From positions 1-51,808 of the forward strand of contig CANRLV010000008.1 in assembly GCA_947631565.1 (NCBI GenBank): a stretch of 51,808 nt of DNA, read 5' to 3'. A program made the translations under genes and the position numbers. The notes beneath the pieces are model-generated. The model was given only the letters and a program-made list of their open reading frames with translations. It was not told the DNA's origin and ran no database searches. Positions 25,301 through 31,095 of the stretch are shown here, piece by piece. Position 1 is the stretch's first letter; every line of letters starts with the position of its first letter. The DNA is from an uncultured Gemmiger sp. (GTDB taxonomy: Bacteria > Bacillota > Clostridia > Oscillospirales > Ruminococcaceae).

Positions 25301-26624
25301 CGGCTACGTCAAGCGGTACCTCGAGGAGCGCGACCGCACCGTGAACCGCGCCGAGGAGAACCGCCTGACCATCGGCTGCACCGGCGTCAAGCGCACGACC
25401 GGCCAGCACCCCGGCGGCATGGTGGTCGTGCCGGATACCTTTGATATCTACGATTTCTGCCCCATCCAGCACCCGGCCGACGACGTCAAGGGCGGGCTGG
25501 TGACGACGCACTTTGAGTTCAAGTACCTGCACGATACGCTGCTCAAGCTGGACGAGCTCGGCCACGATGTGCCGACTTTCTACAAGTATTTTGAGGAGTA
25601 CACCGGCATCCCCATCGATTCCATCCCGATGAACGACCCGCAGGTGTACAGCCTGCTCACCTCGCCGGACGCGCTGGGCGTGACGGCGGAGCAGATCGGA
25701 AGCGAGACCGGCACCTTCGGCATCCCCGAGATGGGCACCAACTTCGTGCGCGGTATGCTGCTGGACGCCCGACCCAGGAATTTCTCCGAGCTTATTCAAA
25801 TCTCCGGCCTGTCCCATGGTACCGACGTGTGGACCAACAACGCCGACGAGCTCATCCGCTCCGGCACCTGCACCATCGCCGACGTCATCGGCTGCCGCGA
25901 CAGCATCATGCTGTATCTTTTGCGCAAGGGGCTTGAGCCCAAGACCGCCTTTGACATCATGGAGGCCGTGCGCAAGGGCAAGGTGGCGAAGGAGGGCTTC
26001 AAGCCCGGCTGGGAGGAGACGATGCGCGCGCACGATGTGCCGGACTGGTATATCGACAGCTGCCGCAAGATCAAGTATATGTTCCCCAAGGCCCACGCCG
26101 TCGCCTACCTGATGGCGGCCATCCGTCTGATGTGGTTCAAGATCTACCGCCCGGCGGCGTTCTATGCCGTCTACTTTACCGTGCGCGGCGCCGATATCGA
26201 CTACGAGGCCGCGGTCGGCGGCATCAAGGTGGCGAAGGAGCACATCAAGGCGAACGAGCACATCCCCAAGGAGGAGCGCACCGCCAAGGACGACGACGCG
26301 CTGGTCAGTTTGCAGCTCGTCAACGAATGCCTGCAGCGCGGCGGCGGCTTTTTGCCCATCGAGCTGGGCAAGAGCTGCGCCAGCAAGTATGTGTTGGAGG
26401 ACGGCAAGATCCGCCTGCCCTTCACCGCCATCCGCGGTCTTGGCGAGACCGTCGCCCAGGCGTTGGAAAACGCCACCATGCACGGCCAGAGCTACATCTC
26501 GGTCGAGGAATTACAGCAGGCGTCCGGCGTGGCCGGCAACCTGCTGGAGCGCCTGCGCGCCGTCGGCGCGCTGGGCGATCTGCCCGAGACCAGCCAGGTG
26601 GACCTGTTCAGCATGGTGCAATAA
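22305..26624 (+). CDS. polC: DNA polymerase III alpha subunit, PolC type
   Basis: The 1439-residue replicative polymerase is specific to low-GC-type Gram-positive lineages. Domains run in order: an N-terminal domain, an OB fold (about 220-310), the PHP domain (HLHTKSSALDAFCEPG, AITDHGV) interrupted by the DEDD proofreading exonuclease (FVVFDIETTGLDPRQDAITEIG, HNGASFD, HRAVDDA), a zinc-binding insertion (CPTCKHS and CPVCG), and the palm with the catalytic aspartates (GDKEPDIDLNFSG). AAAGAGG lies only one base before the ATG at 22305 but 7 bases before a TTG at 22311, so TTG may be the true start, giving two residues fewer. Confidence 0.97.
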   Translation: MPLRPYVTEVWPQFTADAQFTANFGQVRVERAVQNNRQRTVTLCLRSPVPLDAALCGRLCASLQPEFGKYALRVENYFDYTALTAAAAAALVQELRAAGCPVKGFLREPEPVEVGPDGLTLYVTAGRELVEKSDVAGQLAALVEQRTGVRPAVRLADTAPAERRGDPAETAAPAAPPPRFAAHPRGTVKPFTIPGLELTAAPPRLFAGKAFTPTDVRPLHDLGDGGKVTVWGDVFAAEVKGSRRKVYLTSITDYTGSVNLKVMAEDGQNSSKWEGIAPGTTLVVRGNYTYDKYEHDYVLLPYDVLAVERAPRADTAPAGQKRVELHLHTKSSALDAFCEPGKVIKLAHGMGHRAIAITDHGVCQGYPEAMLAAEAIRKKDPDFKLIYGCEAYFVDDMIPVVYGAGAGPLTGRFVVFDIETTGLDPRQDAITEIGAVYVENGKINEKKKFSTFVDPGRPIPQRVVELTGITDAMVAGAPGPDEAIRAFKEFCGDAVLAAHNGASFDMVFIRRAADAAGIEFQNPHIDTLPMAQALFPGLHNYKLDTVNKHLELPPFGHHRAVDDAMALGRIFEKMLEDLSLRDIHAVEDINTGLGGNKEVLKKKYYHLIILVKNQIGLKNLYRIVSAAHTQYFFKRPRVPRSLLDRYREGLILGSACEAGELYRAIVEGKPREELLRIADYYDYLEVQPLGNNEFMVREGRVPSIETIQDFNRTVVELGEALHKPVVATGDVHFQEPEDSVYRSVLQAGNGYKDADRQAPLFYRTTQDMLEQFAYLGPDKAYELVVTNPNKIAATVDNDLRAIPRGTYPPDMPGAEQDLRRSTWANAKKAYGDPLPDILQKRLQKELDSICGHGYAVLYMIAVKLVAYSNAGGYQVGSRGSVGSSAVAHFSGISEVNSMPPHYLCPTCKHSEWIDDGVHFDGFDLPDKVCPVCGTAMKMDGHDIPFETFLGFYGDKEPDIDLNFSGMYQSSVHRYTEELFGKQNVFKAGTVSGLQDKTAYGYVKRYLEERDRTVNRAEENRLTIGCTGVKRTTGQHPGGMVVVPDTFDIYDFCPIQHPADDVKGGLVTTHFEFKYLHDTLLKLDELGHDVPTFYKYFEEYTGIPIDSIPMNDPQVYSLLTSPDALGVTAEQIGSETGTFGIPEMGTNFVRGMLLDARPRNFSELIQISGLSHGTDVWTNNADELIRSGTCTIADVIGCRDSIMLYLLRKGLEPKTAFDIMEAVRKGKVAKEGFKPGWEETMRAHDVPDWYIDSCRKIKYMFPKAHAVAYLMAAIRLMWFKIYRPAAFYAVYFTVRGADIDYEAAVGGIKVAKEHIKANEHIPKEERTAKDDDALVSLQLVNECLQRGGGFLPIELGKSCASKYVLEDGKIRLPFTAIRGLGETVAQALENATMHGQSYISVEELQQASGVAGNLLERLRAVGALGDLPETSQVDLFSMVQ

Positions 26625-26647
26625 ACCGGCGGCCGCACCCCGGCACA

Positions 26648-26693
26648 AAAAATACCGTTCCCACGCCCGAGAGCATGGGAACGGTATTTTTGC
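26648..26693. terminator. Bidirectional terminator of polC and the peptide operon
   Basis: AAAATACCGTTCCCA pairs with TGGGAACGGTATTTT over an 18-base-scale stem, flanked by T-runs on both strands, so it stops polC (+) and the peptide genes (-). Confidence 0.9.
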
Positions 26694-26720
26694 TTCTGAT
26701 AAACCGGGCCCGCCGGCGGC

Positions 26721-26933
26721 TTATCCCTTTGGGTTGAAGGGGCAGCGACCGCCATTAAATGTAAGCGTTACGATCTCAGGGTCCCTATGGTAGGGACAAG
26801 TGTCGACCTGCTTGTCGCAGCCGCCGCAGGTTTTTGTAACAGCTTCATCAAACTTTTGGATCTCCTCGATAGAGGGCATGCCCCCCGCGGCCTTTTCGAG
26901 GGCTTCGTCGTTCAGTTTCTTTTCTTCATTCAT
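26721..26933 (-). CDS. Double-glycine-leader Cys-rich peptide 1
   Basis: The 70-residue product begins MNEEKKLNDEALEKAAGG, a double-glycine leader of the LNxExLxxVxGG kind recognised by C39-peptidase transporters in other systems. The core has TCGGC, then TCPYH and GGRCPFNPKG, i.e. four cysteines in a CxxC...CP...CP pattern. It is the last of four tandem paralogues on this strand. AAGGAGGAACC precedes the ATG and is nearly identical to the site in front of peptide 3. It could be a RiPP/bacteriocin precursor or a small metal-binding exported peptide; no modification enzyme is adjacent. Confidence 0.78.
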   Translation of the reverse strand: MNEEKKLNDEALEKAAGGMPSIEEIQKFDEAVTKTCGGCDKQVDTCPYHRDPEIVTLTFNGGRCPFNPKG

Positions 26934-26946
26934 GGCAGGTTCCTCC

Positions 26947-27144
26947 TTACCACTTGGGCTCGAAAGCTATGCACAGCTCATGCGTGCCATCTCCGACTGC
27001 AGATACTGCCTCAGCGTTGGTCCAACAGGGGCAGGTCAGGATGCTGCCACTATTTTTGCAGTCTCTACAGGTCTGACCTGTGCCTGTACCCCCCCCCGCG
27101 ACCTGGTCGAGGGCTTCGGCGTTCAGTTTCTTTTCTTCGTTCAT
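26947..27144 (-). CDS. Double-glycine-leader Cys-rich peptide 2
   Basis: The 65-residue product has the leader MNEEKKLNAEALDQVAGG and a core with TCRDCKN, LTCPCW and THELC, five cysteines in all. The core is clearly related to peptide 3: both share TCxDCxN-x-GS, TCPxW-x-N, an AV pair and GTH-x-LC. I chose the ATG at 27144 because the leader begins there, although GGCGGGA is a weaker ribosome-binding site than those of its siblings. Thirteen bases separate it from each neighbour's coding region on the left side, consistent with an operon. Confidence 0.78.
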   Translation of the reverse strand: MNEEKKLNAEALDQVAGGGTGTGQTCRDCKNSGSILTCPCWTNAEAVSAVGDGTHELCIAFEPKW

Positions 27145-27157
27145 GGCAGGTCCCGCC

Positions 27158-27352
27158 TTAGTTCTCGGTCTCGAAAAAGTGGCACAGCGGATGCGTGCCA
27201 TTTTTGATTTCAGCGACTGCCTTAGGGTTGGACCAATAGGGGCAGGTCTCGGTGCTGCCAATATTTACGCAGTCGTTACAGGTCATTTCTCTGCCACTGC
27301 CCCCCGCGACCTTTTCGAGGGTCTCGGCGTTCAGCTTCTTTTCTTCGTTCAT
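27158..27352 (-). CDS. Double-glycine-leader Cys-rich peptide 3
   Basis: The 64-residue product has the leader MNEEKKLNAETLEKVAGG and a core with TCNDCVN, ETCPYW and THPLC (four cysteines). It is the closest relative of peptide 2; the differences between them concentrate in non-cysteine core positions and leave the leader almost unchanged, which is the pattern expected of diversifying precursor peptides. AAGGAGG lies at ideal spacing before the ATG at 27352. It follows peptide 4 after 55 bases and precedes peptide 2 by 13. Confidence 0.8.
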   Translation of the reverse strand: MNEEKKLNAETLEKVAGGSGREMTCNDCVNIGSTETCPYWSNPKAVAEIKNGTHPLCHFFETEN

Positions 27353-27407
27353 AGCAGGTTCCTCCTTGTGGGTTTGTGTGTGATGGCCGGCAGGCGCGCT
27401 GTGCGGC

Positions 27408-27629
27408 TTATGCGTTGTAGGGGCAGCTGCCACCCATATATGCATAATATATTACCCTCATATCATGATTATGGGGACACGGGTTCGTCTTACAGCCGGC
27501 GCAAGTTTTTGCGACATCGGAAGACCACGCACCCATCTCCGCTTCAGAGGGTATGACGATGGGGTTTACCTCCCCACCGCCCGTGACCTGGTCGAGGGCT
27601 TCGGCGTTCAGCTTCTTCTCTTCGTTCAT
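27408..27629 (-). CDS. Double-glycine-leader Cys-rich peptide 4 (first gene of the operon)
   Basis: The 73-residue product has the leader MNEEKKLNAEALDQVTGG. Its core is longer at the front (EVNPIVIPSEAEMG) and then carries KTCAGC, NPCPHNH and GGSCPYNA, four cysteines. The C-terminal part resembles peptide 1 (TCxGC ... CP ... GGxCPxN). It has a strong AAGGAGG site 6 bases before the ATG and is the promoter-proximal gene of the four-gene cassette, 110 bases downstream of the predicted transcription start, with a structured leader in between. Confidence 0.8.
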   Translation of the reverse strand: MNEEKKLNAEALDQVTGGGEVNPIVIPSEAEMGAWSSDVAKTCAGCKTNPCPHNHDMRVIYYAYMGGSCPYNA

Positions 27630-27657
27630 GGGGTACCTCCTTATGGGTCCGCATGCG

Positions 27658-27725
27658 GCGGCCCCCAGGCGCTCCGGCGCCGGCCCTTGCGCATGGACGC
27701 AAAGCCGGCCTATTCCTGTGGGGCA
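27658..27725 (-). ncRNA. Conserved structured leader element, copy A (peptide operon)
   Basis: On the minus strand, 21 nt after the -10 box, a ~65-nt element can fold with an outer helix (GCCCC-CAGG with CCTG-GGGGC, one bulge), an inner GCCGGC/GCCGGC helix capped by TTGCG/CGCAA, and a competing hairpin GGCGC/GCGCC. Copy B at 33807-33870 has the same order and matches about 80% of positions. In the capping hairpin the central C-G pair here is T-A in copy B, a compensatory change. Confidence 0.62.
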
Positions 27726-27745
27726 GTTTTGCCGCTTCCGTTACC

Positions 27746-27774
27746 AGTATCCGACAAATCGGGCCTGTTGTCAA
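27746..27774 (-). promoter_or_regulatory. Promoter of the peptide operon
   Basis: On the minus strand TTGACA (27769-27774) and GATACT (27746-27751) are separated by 17 bp. Confidence 0.75.
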
Positions 27775-27824
27775 CCATTTTTGGCCGCATCGGCCAAGGG
27801 CCGCGCGCAAAATCGCGCTTTTTC

Positions 27825-27853
27825 TTGACAGCGGCAGGCACTTATAGTAAAAT
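27825..27853 (+). promoter_or_regulatory. Promoter of the methyltransferase-STAS gene
   Basis: TTGACA (27825-27830), 17 bp, then TAAAAT (27848-27853). It is divergent from the peptide-operon promoter, with the two -35 boxes about 50 bp apart. Confidence 0.82.
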
Positions 27854-27917
27854 GCACAATGCAGTCATAAAATTTGACGGCAAACAGTAGAATTTCCTGT
27901 TTATAAACTGGGCCCGC

Positions 27918-27949
27918 GCATAAGAACCATACCGCTATGCATCTTATGC
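27918..27949 (+). promoter_or_regulatory. Inverted repeat in the methyltransferase-STAS leader
   Basis: GCATAAGA (27918-27925) and TCTTATGC (27942-27949) form a perfect 8-bp inverted repeat with a 16-base centre between promoter and start codon. It could be a regulator site or an RNA hairpin. Confidence 0.45.
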
Positions 27950-27984
27950 AAACCATACAAAAAACCTAAAAGGAGGCTTGCGGG

Positions 27985-29280
27985 ATGAGCGAGCAAAAGG
28001 ACGTACGGGAGCAGACAAACCCGATCTTCAACACGGCCAAGGCCATGCTGCTGCACTATTGCATCGCGGGCGACCCGGATGCACCTGCCCTGGCGAAAAA
28101 GTTCGGCATCGACGCCGACTCGCTCATCGGCACCGAGGAGCAGAAGATCGCCCTCAGCCTCGATCTGACCGTCACGGTCGAGACCCGCTTCCGCGCCAGC
28201 AACAAAATTGCCGCCAACTACAAAGACAGCACCATCGTGGACATTGCCTGCGGCTATACGCCGCGCGCACTGAATGAGCCGTTCCGGGATATGCACTACA
28301 TCGGCTGTGACCTGCCCGTCGTGACCGAGGAGCTTGCGCCGGTCTACGGCGAGGTGTTTGCCGAGCGCGGCATTATTAAAAACAAGGAATTCCACGCCGC
28401 CGACGCGACGAATTACCGTTCGCTGCGGGACGCACTGGATTCGGTCAACGGCAAGATCACCATCCTGACCGACGGGCTGCTGACCTATTTCAACAATTCG
28501 GAGCTGACCGAGCTCTGCACGAACATCCGCCGCCTGCTGGCGGAATTCGGCGGGCGGTGGATTACCTCCGACCCGGACATGAACCCGCTTTTCATGGCGG
28601 CGCTGACGGCCGTCCGCGGCAAAGCCGCACTCGCGGACCTGCTCAAGGCAAAGGACGCCTACGAGGGCCAGTCGGACACAAACATGGAAGTGCAGAACAT
28701 GACCGTGCTGGCGTTCGATTACGAGAACAGCATGAACACCGTCACCAACTTCCTGCGCACGGTCGGCCTGAAATGGGAGATCGTGCCCATGGCGGACTAT
28801 GTGACGGAGGTCCACAGCCTGGCCGGGTATCCTGACGAGACAAAGGCGGCGTACCTGAAATCGCTGGAAAACGTGCACATCTGGATCTTCACGCCCGATG
28901 AAAACTACAAGGAGGCCGAGGCCGACTATGACGGCGAGGCCTTTGGCCTGAAGGCGCGGGTGCGCGGCGGCACGATGGATATCGCGCTGCGCGGCCGTTT
29001 GGACACCCTGACCGCGCCGGCGCTGCTGGAGAAATTCGAGAGCGTGAAGGAGGGCGTGACGGCCTGCACCGTGAACATGAAGGAGCTCGATTATGTTTCC
29101 TCGGCGGGCTTGCGCGTTTTGCTGATGATGTACAAGGCCCTGGACGGTAACATGAAGCTGGAGAATGTCAACGACGAGGTCAAAGAGATCCTCGAAGTGA
29201 CCGGGTTTGGGCAGTATTTCCTACAAGAGGCCGCCCCGCTCTGCCGGGCACAGAAACAAAGCGCCGCCGCCATTTTTTGA
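27985..29280 (+). CDS. SAM-dependent methyltransferase (LCM/PPM1-like) fused to a STAS domain
   Basis: The 431-residue protein has two parts. Residues ~1-290 resemble the leucine-carboxymethyltransferase/O-methyltransferase family (SAM-binding STIVDIACGYTPRAL, the acidic CDLPVV and ITILTDGLLTYFN). Residues ~310-405 are a STAS domain (MDIALRGRLDTLTAPALLEKF, then LDYVSSAGLRVLLMMYKAL), which retains the serine pair where SpoIIAA/RsbV anti-anti-sigma factors are phosphorylated. A methylase that is also a partner-switch component is an unusual combination. AAAGGAGG precedes the ATG. The last codons and the stop lie inside the terminator hairpin, and the tail duplicates at 30710. Target of methylation is unknown. 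Confidence 0.82.
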   Translation: MSEQKDVREQTNPIFNTAKAMLLHYCIAGDPDAPALAKKFGIDADSLIGTEEQKIALSLDLTVTVETRFRASNKIAANYKDSTIVDIACGYTPRALNEPFRDMHYIGCDLPVVTEELAPVYGEVFAERGIIKNKEFHAADATNYRSLRDALDSVNGKITILTDGLLTYFNNSELTELCTNIRRLLAEFGGRWITSDPDMNPLFMAALTAVRGKAALADLLKAKDAYEGQSDTNMEVQNMTVLAFDYENSMNTVTNFLRTVGLKWEIVPMADYVTEVHSLAGYPDETKAAYLKSLENVHIWIFTPDENYKEAEADYDGEAFGLKARVRGGTMDIALRGRLDTLTAPALLEKFESVKEGVTACTVNMKELDYVSSAGLRVLLMMYKALDGNMKLENVNDEVKEILEVTGFGQYFLQEAAPLCRAQKQSAAAIF

Positions 29281-29327
29281 AATGGCGGCGGCGCTTGTTG
29301 GTTATGCCCCAAAACCGCGGGGGACGG
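29206..29327 (+). repeat. ~120-bp direct repeat, copy 1 (3' end of the STAS gene plus terminator)
   Basis: This segment, running from the FGQYFL codons through the hairpin and beyond to CCCAAAACCGCG, recurs at 30710-30832 in the same orientation with roughly 80% identity. The two copies bracket the DUF4143 ATPase gene. Confidence 0.85.
29260..29295 (+). terminator. Terminator of the methyltransferase-STAS gene
   Basis: A 16-bp stem (AGCGCCGCCGCCATTT with its complement) has the stop codon of the gene in its loop region; it is followed by TGTTGG, so the T-run is modest. Confidence 0.7.
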
Positions 29328-29395
29328 GGGAATCCTCTTTGCTTCGGGATATTCTATCGTGTTTTGAATAATATTTCCCCGTCTCGGGATTTTTA

Positions 29396-29424
29396 TTGAC
29401 AGAGGAAGTCTTTTGTGTCATACT
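29396..29424 (+). promoter_or_regulatory. Promoter of the DUF4143 ATPase gene
   Basis: TTGACA (29396-29401), 17 bp, then CATACT (29419-29424). Confidence 0.7.
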
Positions 29425-29454
29425 GTTCCTATACAGTCACGGGAGGCAGCCGCC

Positions 29455-30681
29455 ATGGTACAACGGATAGAGCACCTGAAAACACTCGCCTTGTGGCGGG
29501 ACAAAAATGTGATCAAAGTCATAACCGGCATTCGCCGCTGCGGAAAGTCCACCCTTCTGGAGCAATTCCAGGAGCAGCTCCGCAAAAGCGGCGTTGCGGA
29601 TGCGCAGATCCTTTCGCTGAATTTTGAAAAACTCGACTATGAAGACCTTTTGGATCACAAGGCGCTGTATCAATATGTCATGAGCCGCCTGCAAAAAGGG
29701 AAAACCACCTATGTATTCCTGGATGAGGTCCAGCTGGTGCCGGATTTCCAGAAGGCGGTAGACAGCTTATACATCCAAAAAAACGTGGATCTGTATATTA
29801 CCGGTTCAAATGCCTGGCTGCTCTCGGGGGAGTTGGCCACGCTTTTGTCGGGCCGGTATGTCGAGATCAATTTGCTGCCCTTCTCTTTTGCCGAATACTG
29901 CCGTGCCAGAGATGTGTCCGGCGATGCGGCGCTTGCCGAGTATCTGCGCTGGGGCGGGTTCCCCTATGTTGCATCGCTCGACAAGGTGCAGGAGCAGGCG
30001 GATACCTATCTGGAGGGCATCTACAACACCATCATCGTGAAGGACATTGACCTCCGCCAGCGGCGCAGGGAATACGATCCCAACAAGCGCAAGGTGACGG
30101 ACATCACCTTGTTAAAAAATATCTCCCGCTTTCTGGCCGGGTCGGTCGGCAGCCCTGTATCGGACAAAAGCATTGCGGACTATATCACTTCTTCCGGCAG
30201 AAAGGTTTCTCAAAGCACGATCAGTGATTATGTTGAGGCTCTGGTGGAGCCGTATATCTTTTATCCCGTGCAGAGATTTGACGTTTCCGGGAAGCAGCTT
30301 CTCAAGCAGAATCGAAAGCTCTACATTGCCGATTTGGGTCTGCGCCGCCATCTGCTTGCCCGCCGAGAATATGATTTGGGCTATTCTTTGGAAAACGTTG
30401 TATACTTTGAATTGCTGCGGCGGGGGTATCGCGTCAGTGTCGGCAAGCTCGGTCAAAAAGAGATCGATTTTGTCGCGGAAAAGGACGCGCGCACGGTGTA
30501 TGTGCAGGTCACGGCGTCCATGACCGACGCCGCCGTATTTGAGCGCGAGATGGCGCCGCTGCAGGCCATCCGGGACAATTATCCCAAGATCGTGTTGACG
30601 CTGGACCGGTTCACCGCCGGCAGCTACGAGGGGATCGAGGTCATCAACGCGGTGGATTGGCTGATGGAACAGTACGATTGA
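29455..30681 (+). CDS. AAA ATPase with DUF4143 domain
   Basis: The 408-residue protein has an N-terminal AAA_14 ATPase: Walker A in TGIRRCGKSTLLEQF, Walker B in TTYVFLDEVQLV, and a sensor region LYITGSNAWLLSGELATLLSGR. The C-terminal DUF4143 domain ends in a PD-(D/E)xK-like nuclease motif (ENVVYFELLRRGY, then KEIDFVAEKDARTVYVQV). Such proteins are abundant, often multi-copy and frequently transferred, with unknown biological role. The ATG at 29455 has GGGAGG at 9-base spacing. The gene is less GC-rich than its surroundings and sits between two direct repeats, both signs of insertion. Confidence 0.9.
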   Translation: MVQRIEHLKTLALWRDKNVIKVITGIRRCGKSTLLEQFQEQLRKSGVADAQILSLNFEKLDYEDLLDHKALYQYVMSRLQKGKTTYVFLDEVQLVPDFQKAVDSLYIQKNVDLYITGSNAWLLSGELATLLSGRYVEINLLPFSFAEYCRARDVSGDAALAEYLRWGGFPYVASLDKVQEQADTYLEGIYNTIIVKDIDLRQRRREYDPNKRKVTDITLLKNISRFLAGSVGSPVSDKSIADYITSSGRKVSQSTISDYVEALVEPYIFYPVQRFDVSGKQLLKQNRKLYIADLGLRRHLLARREYDLGYSLENVVYFELLRRGYRVSVGKLGQKEIDFVAEKDARTVYVQVTASMTDAAVFEREMAPLQAIRDNYPKIVLTLDRFTAGSYEGIEVINAVDWLMEQYD

Positions 30682-30709
30682 TACGACCGGCTGCCGGGAC
30701 GGCTTCCTC

Positions 30710-30832
30710 TTTGGGCAGTATTTCCTGTAAGCGGGGCCGCCCCGCTTTGCCGGGCACAGAAACAAAAGGCCGCCGCCATTTTTTGAAATGGCGGCGGCGC
30801 TGATTTTGTCATGACCCAAAACCGCGCGGGGC
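30710..30832 (+). repeat. ~120-bp direct repeat, copy 2
   Basis: The copy begins with the same TTTGGGCAGTATTTCCT as the STAS gene's 3' end but meets an immediate stop (TAA) after the FGQYFL codons. It includes a second version of the terminator hairpin and ends near CCCAAAACCGCG. Confidence 0.85.
30768..30800. terminator. Bidirectional terminator of the ATPase and peptide 5
   Basis: GCCGCCGCCATTT and AAATGGCGGCGGC form a 13-bp stem. On the minus strand it is followed by CTTTTG, so it can end the transporter-peptide 5 transcript as well. Confidence 0.75.
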
Positions 30833-30876
30833 CGGCCGTCCTCGCCTGGGGTCTCAACAGATTTCCGTCACAAGTT

Positions 30877-31074
30877 TCATTCAGTCGGAACAAATTCCAT
30901 GTAATCCGTGGTGCCGCAATGTGGGCAGTGGGGCGGCGTTTGTTTGGAGTGGTGTATTCCAGCCCACCGCCAATGACAGCGCGAGCAGCGGAAGTATCCT
31001 AATACCAAGGGCCCGCTCCCGCCCCCGGCGACCTCTTCCAACGTCTGTTCGTTGAGCGTCTTTTCCTCGTCCAT
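30877..31074 (-). CDS. Double-glycine-leader Cys-rich peptide 5
   Basis: The 65-residue product begins MDEEKTLNEQTLEEVAGG, the same double-glycine leader family as peptides 1-4 but the most diverged. The core has FRCSRCHWRW and PPHCPHCGTTD, two CxxC pairs that look like a zinc ribbon, and ends in an acidic tail. AGAAGGGAG lies upstream. Its start is only 21 bases after the stop of the ABC transporter on the same strand, so it is expected to be made from the transporter mRNA, whose leader carries the same structured element as the peptide 1-4 operon. Confidence 0.76.
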   Translation of the reverse strand: MDEEKTLNEQTLEEVAGGGSGPLVLGYFRCSRCHWRWAGIHHSKQTPPHCPHCGTTDYMEFVPTE

Positions 31075-31095
31075 GGTGTTTCTCCCTTCTGTGGT

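Noticed and set aside
22491-26483. A 1330-codon open frame antisense to polC, and similar long antisense frames opposite metH, dnaX and the ABC transporter.
   Set aside because: They are composed of His/Gln/Arg/Val-rich low-complexity sequence produced by GC-rich codon bias on the opposite strand and show no domain motifs; the sense genes are unmistakable.
26721-27629. Reading the four tandem small genes as a SCIFF/ranthipeptide cluster.
   Set aside because: SCIFF peptides have six closely spaced cysteines and an adjacent radical-SAM maturase; here there are four or five cysteines and no such enzyme nearby.
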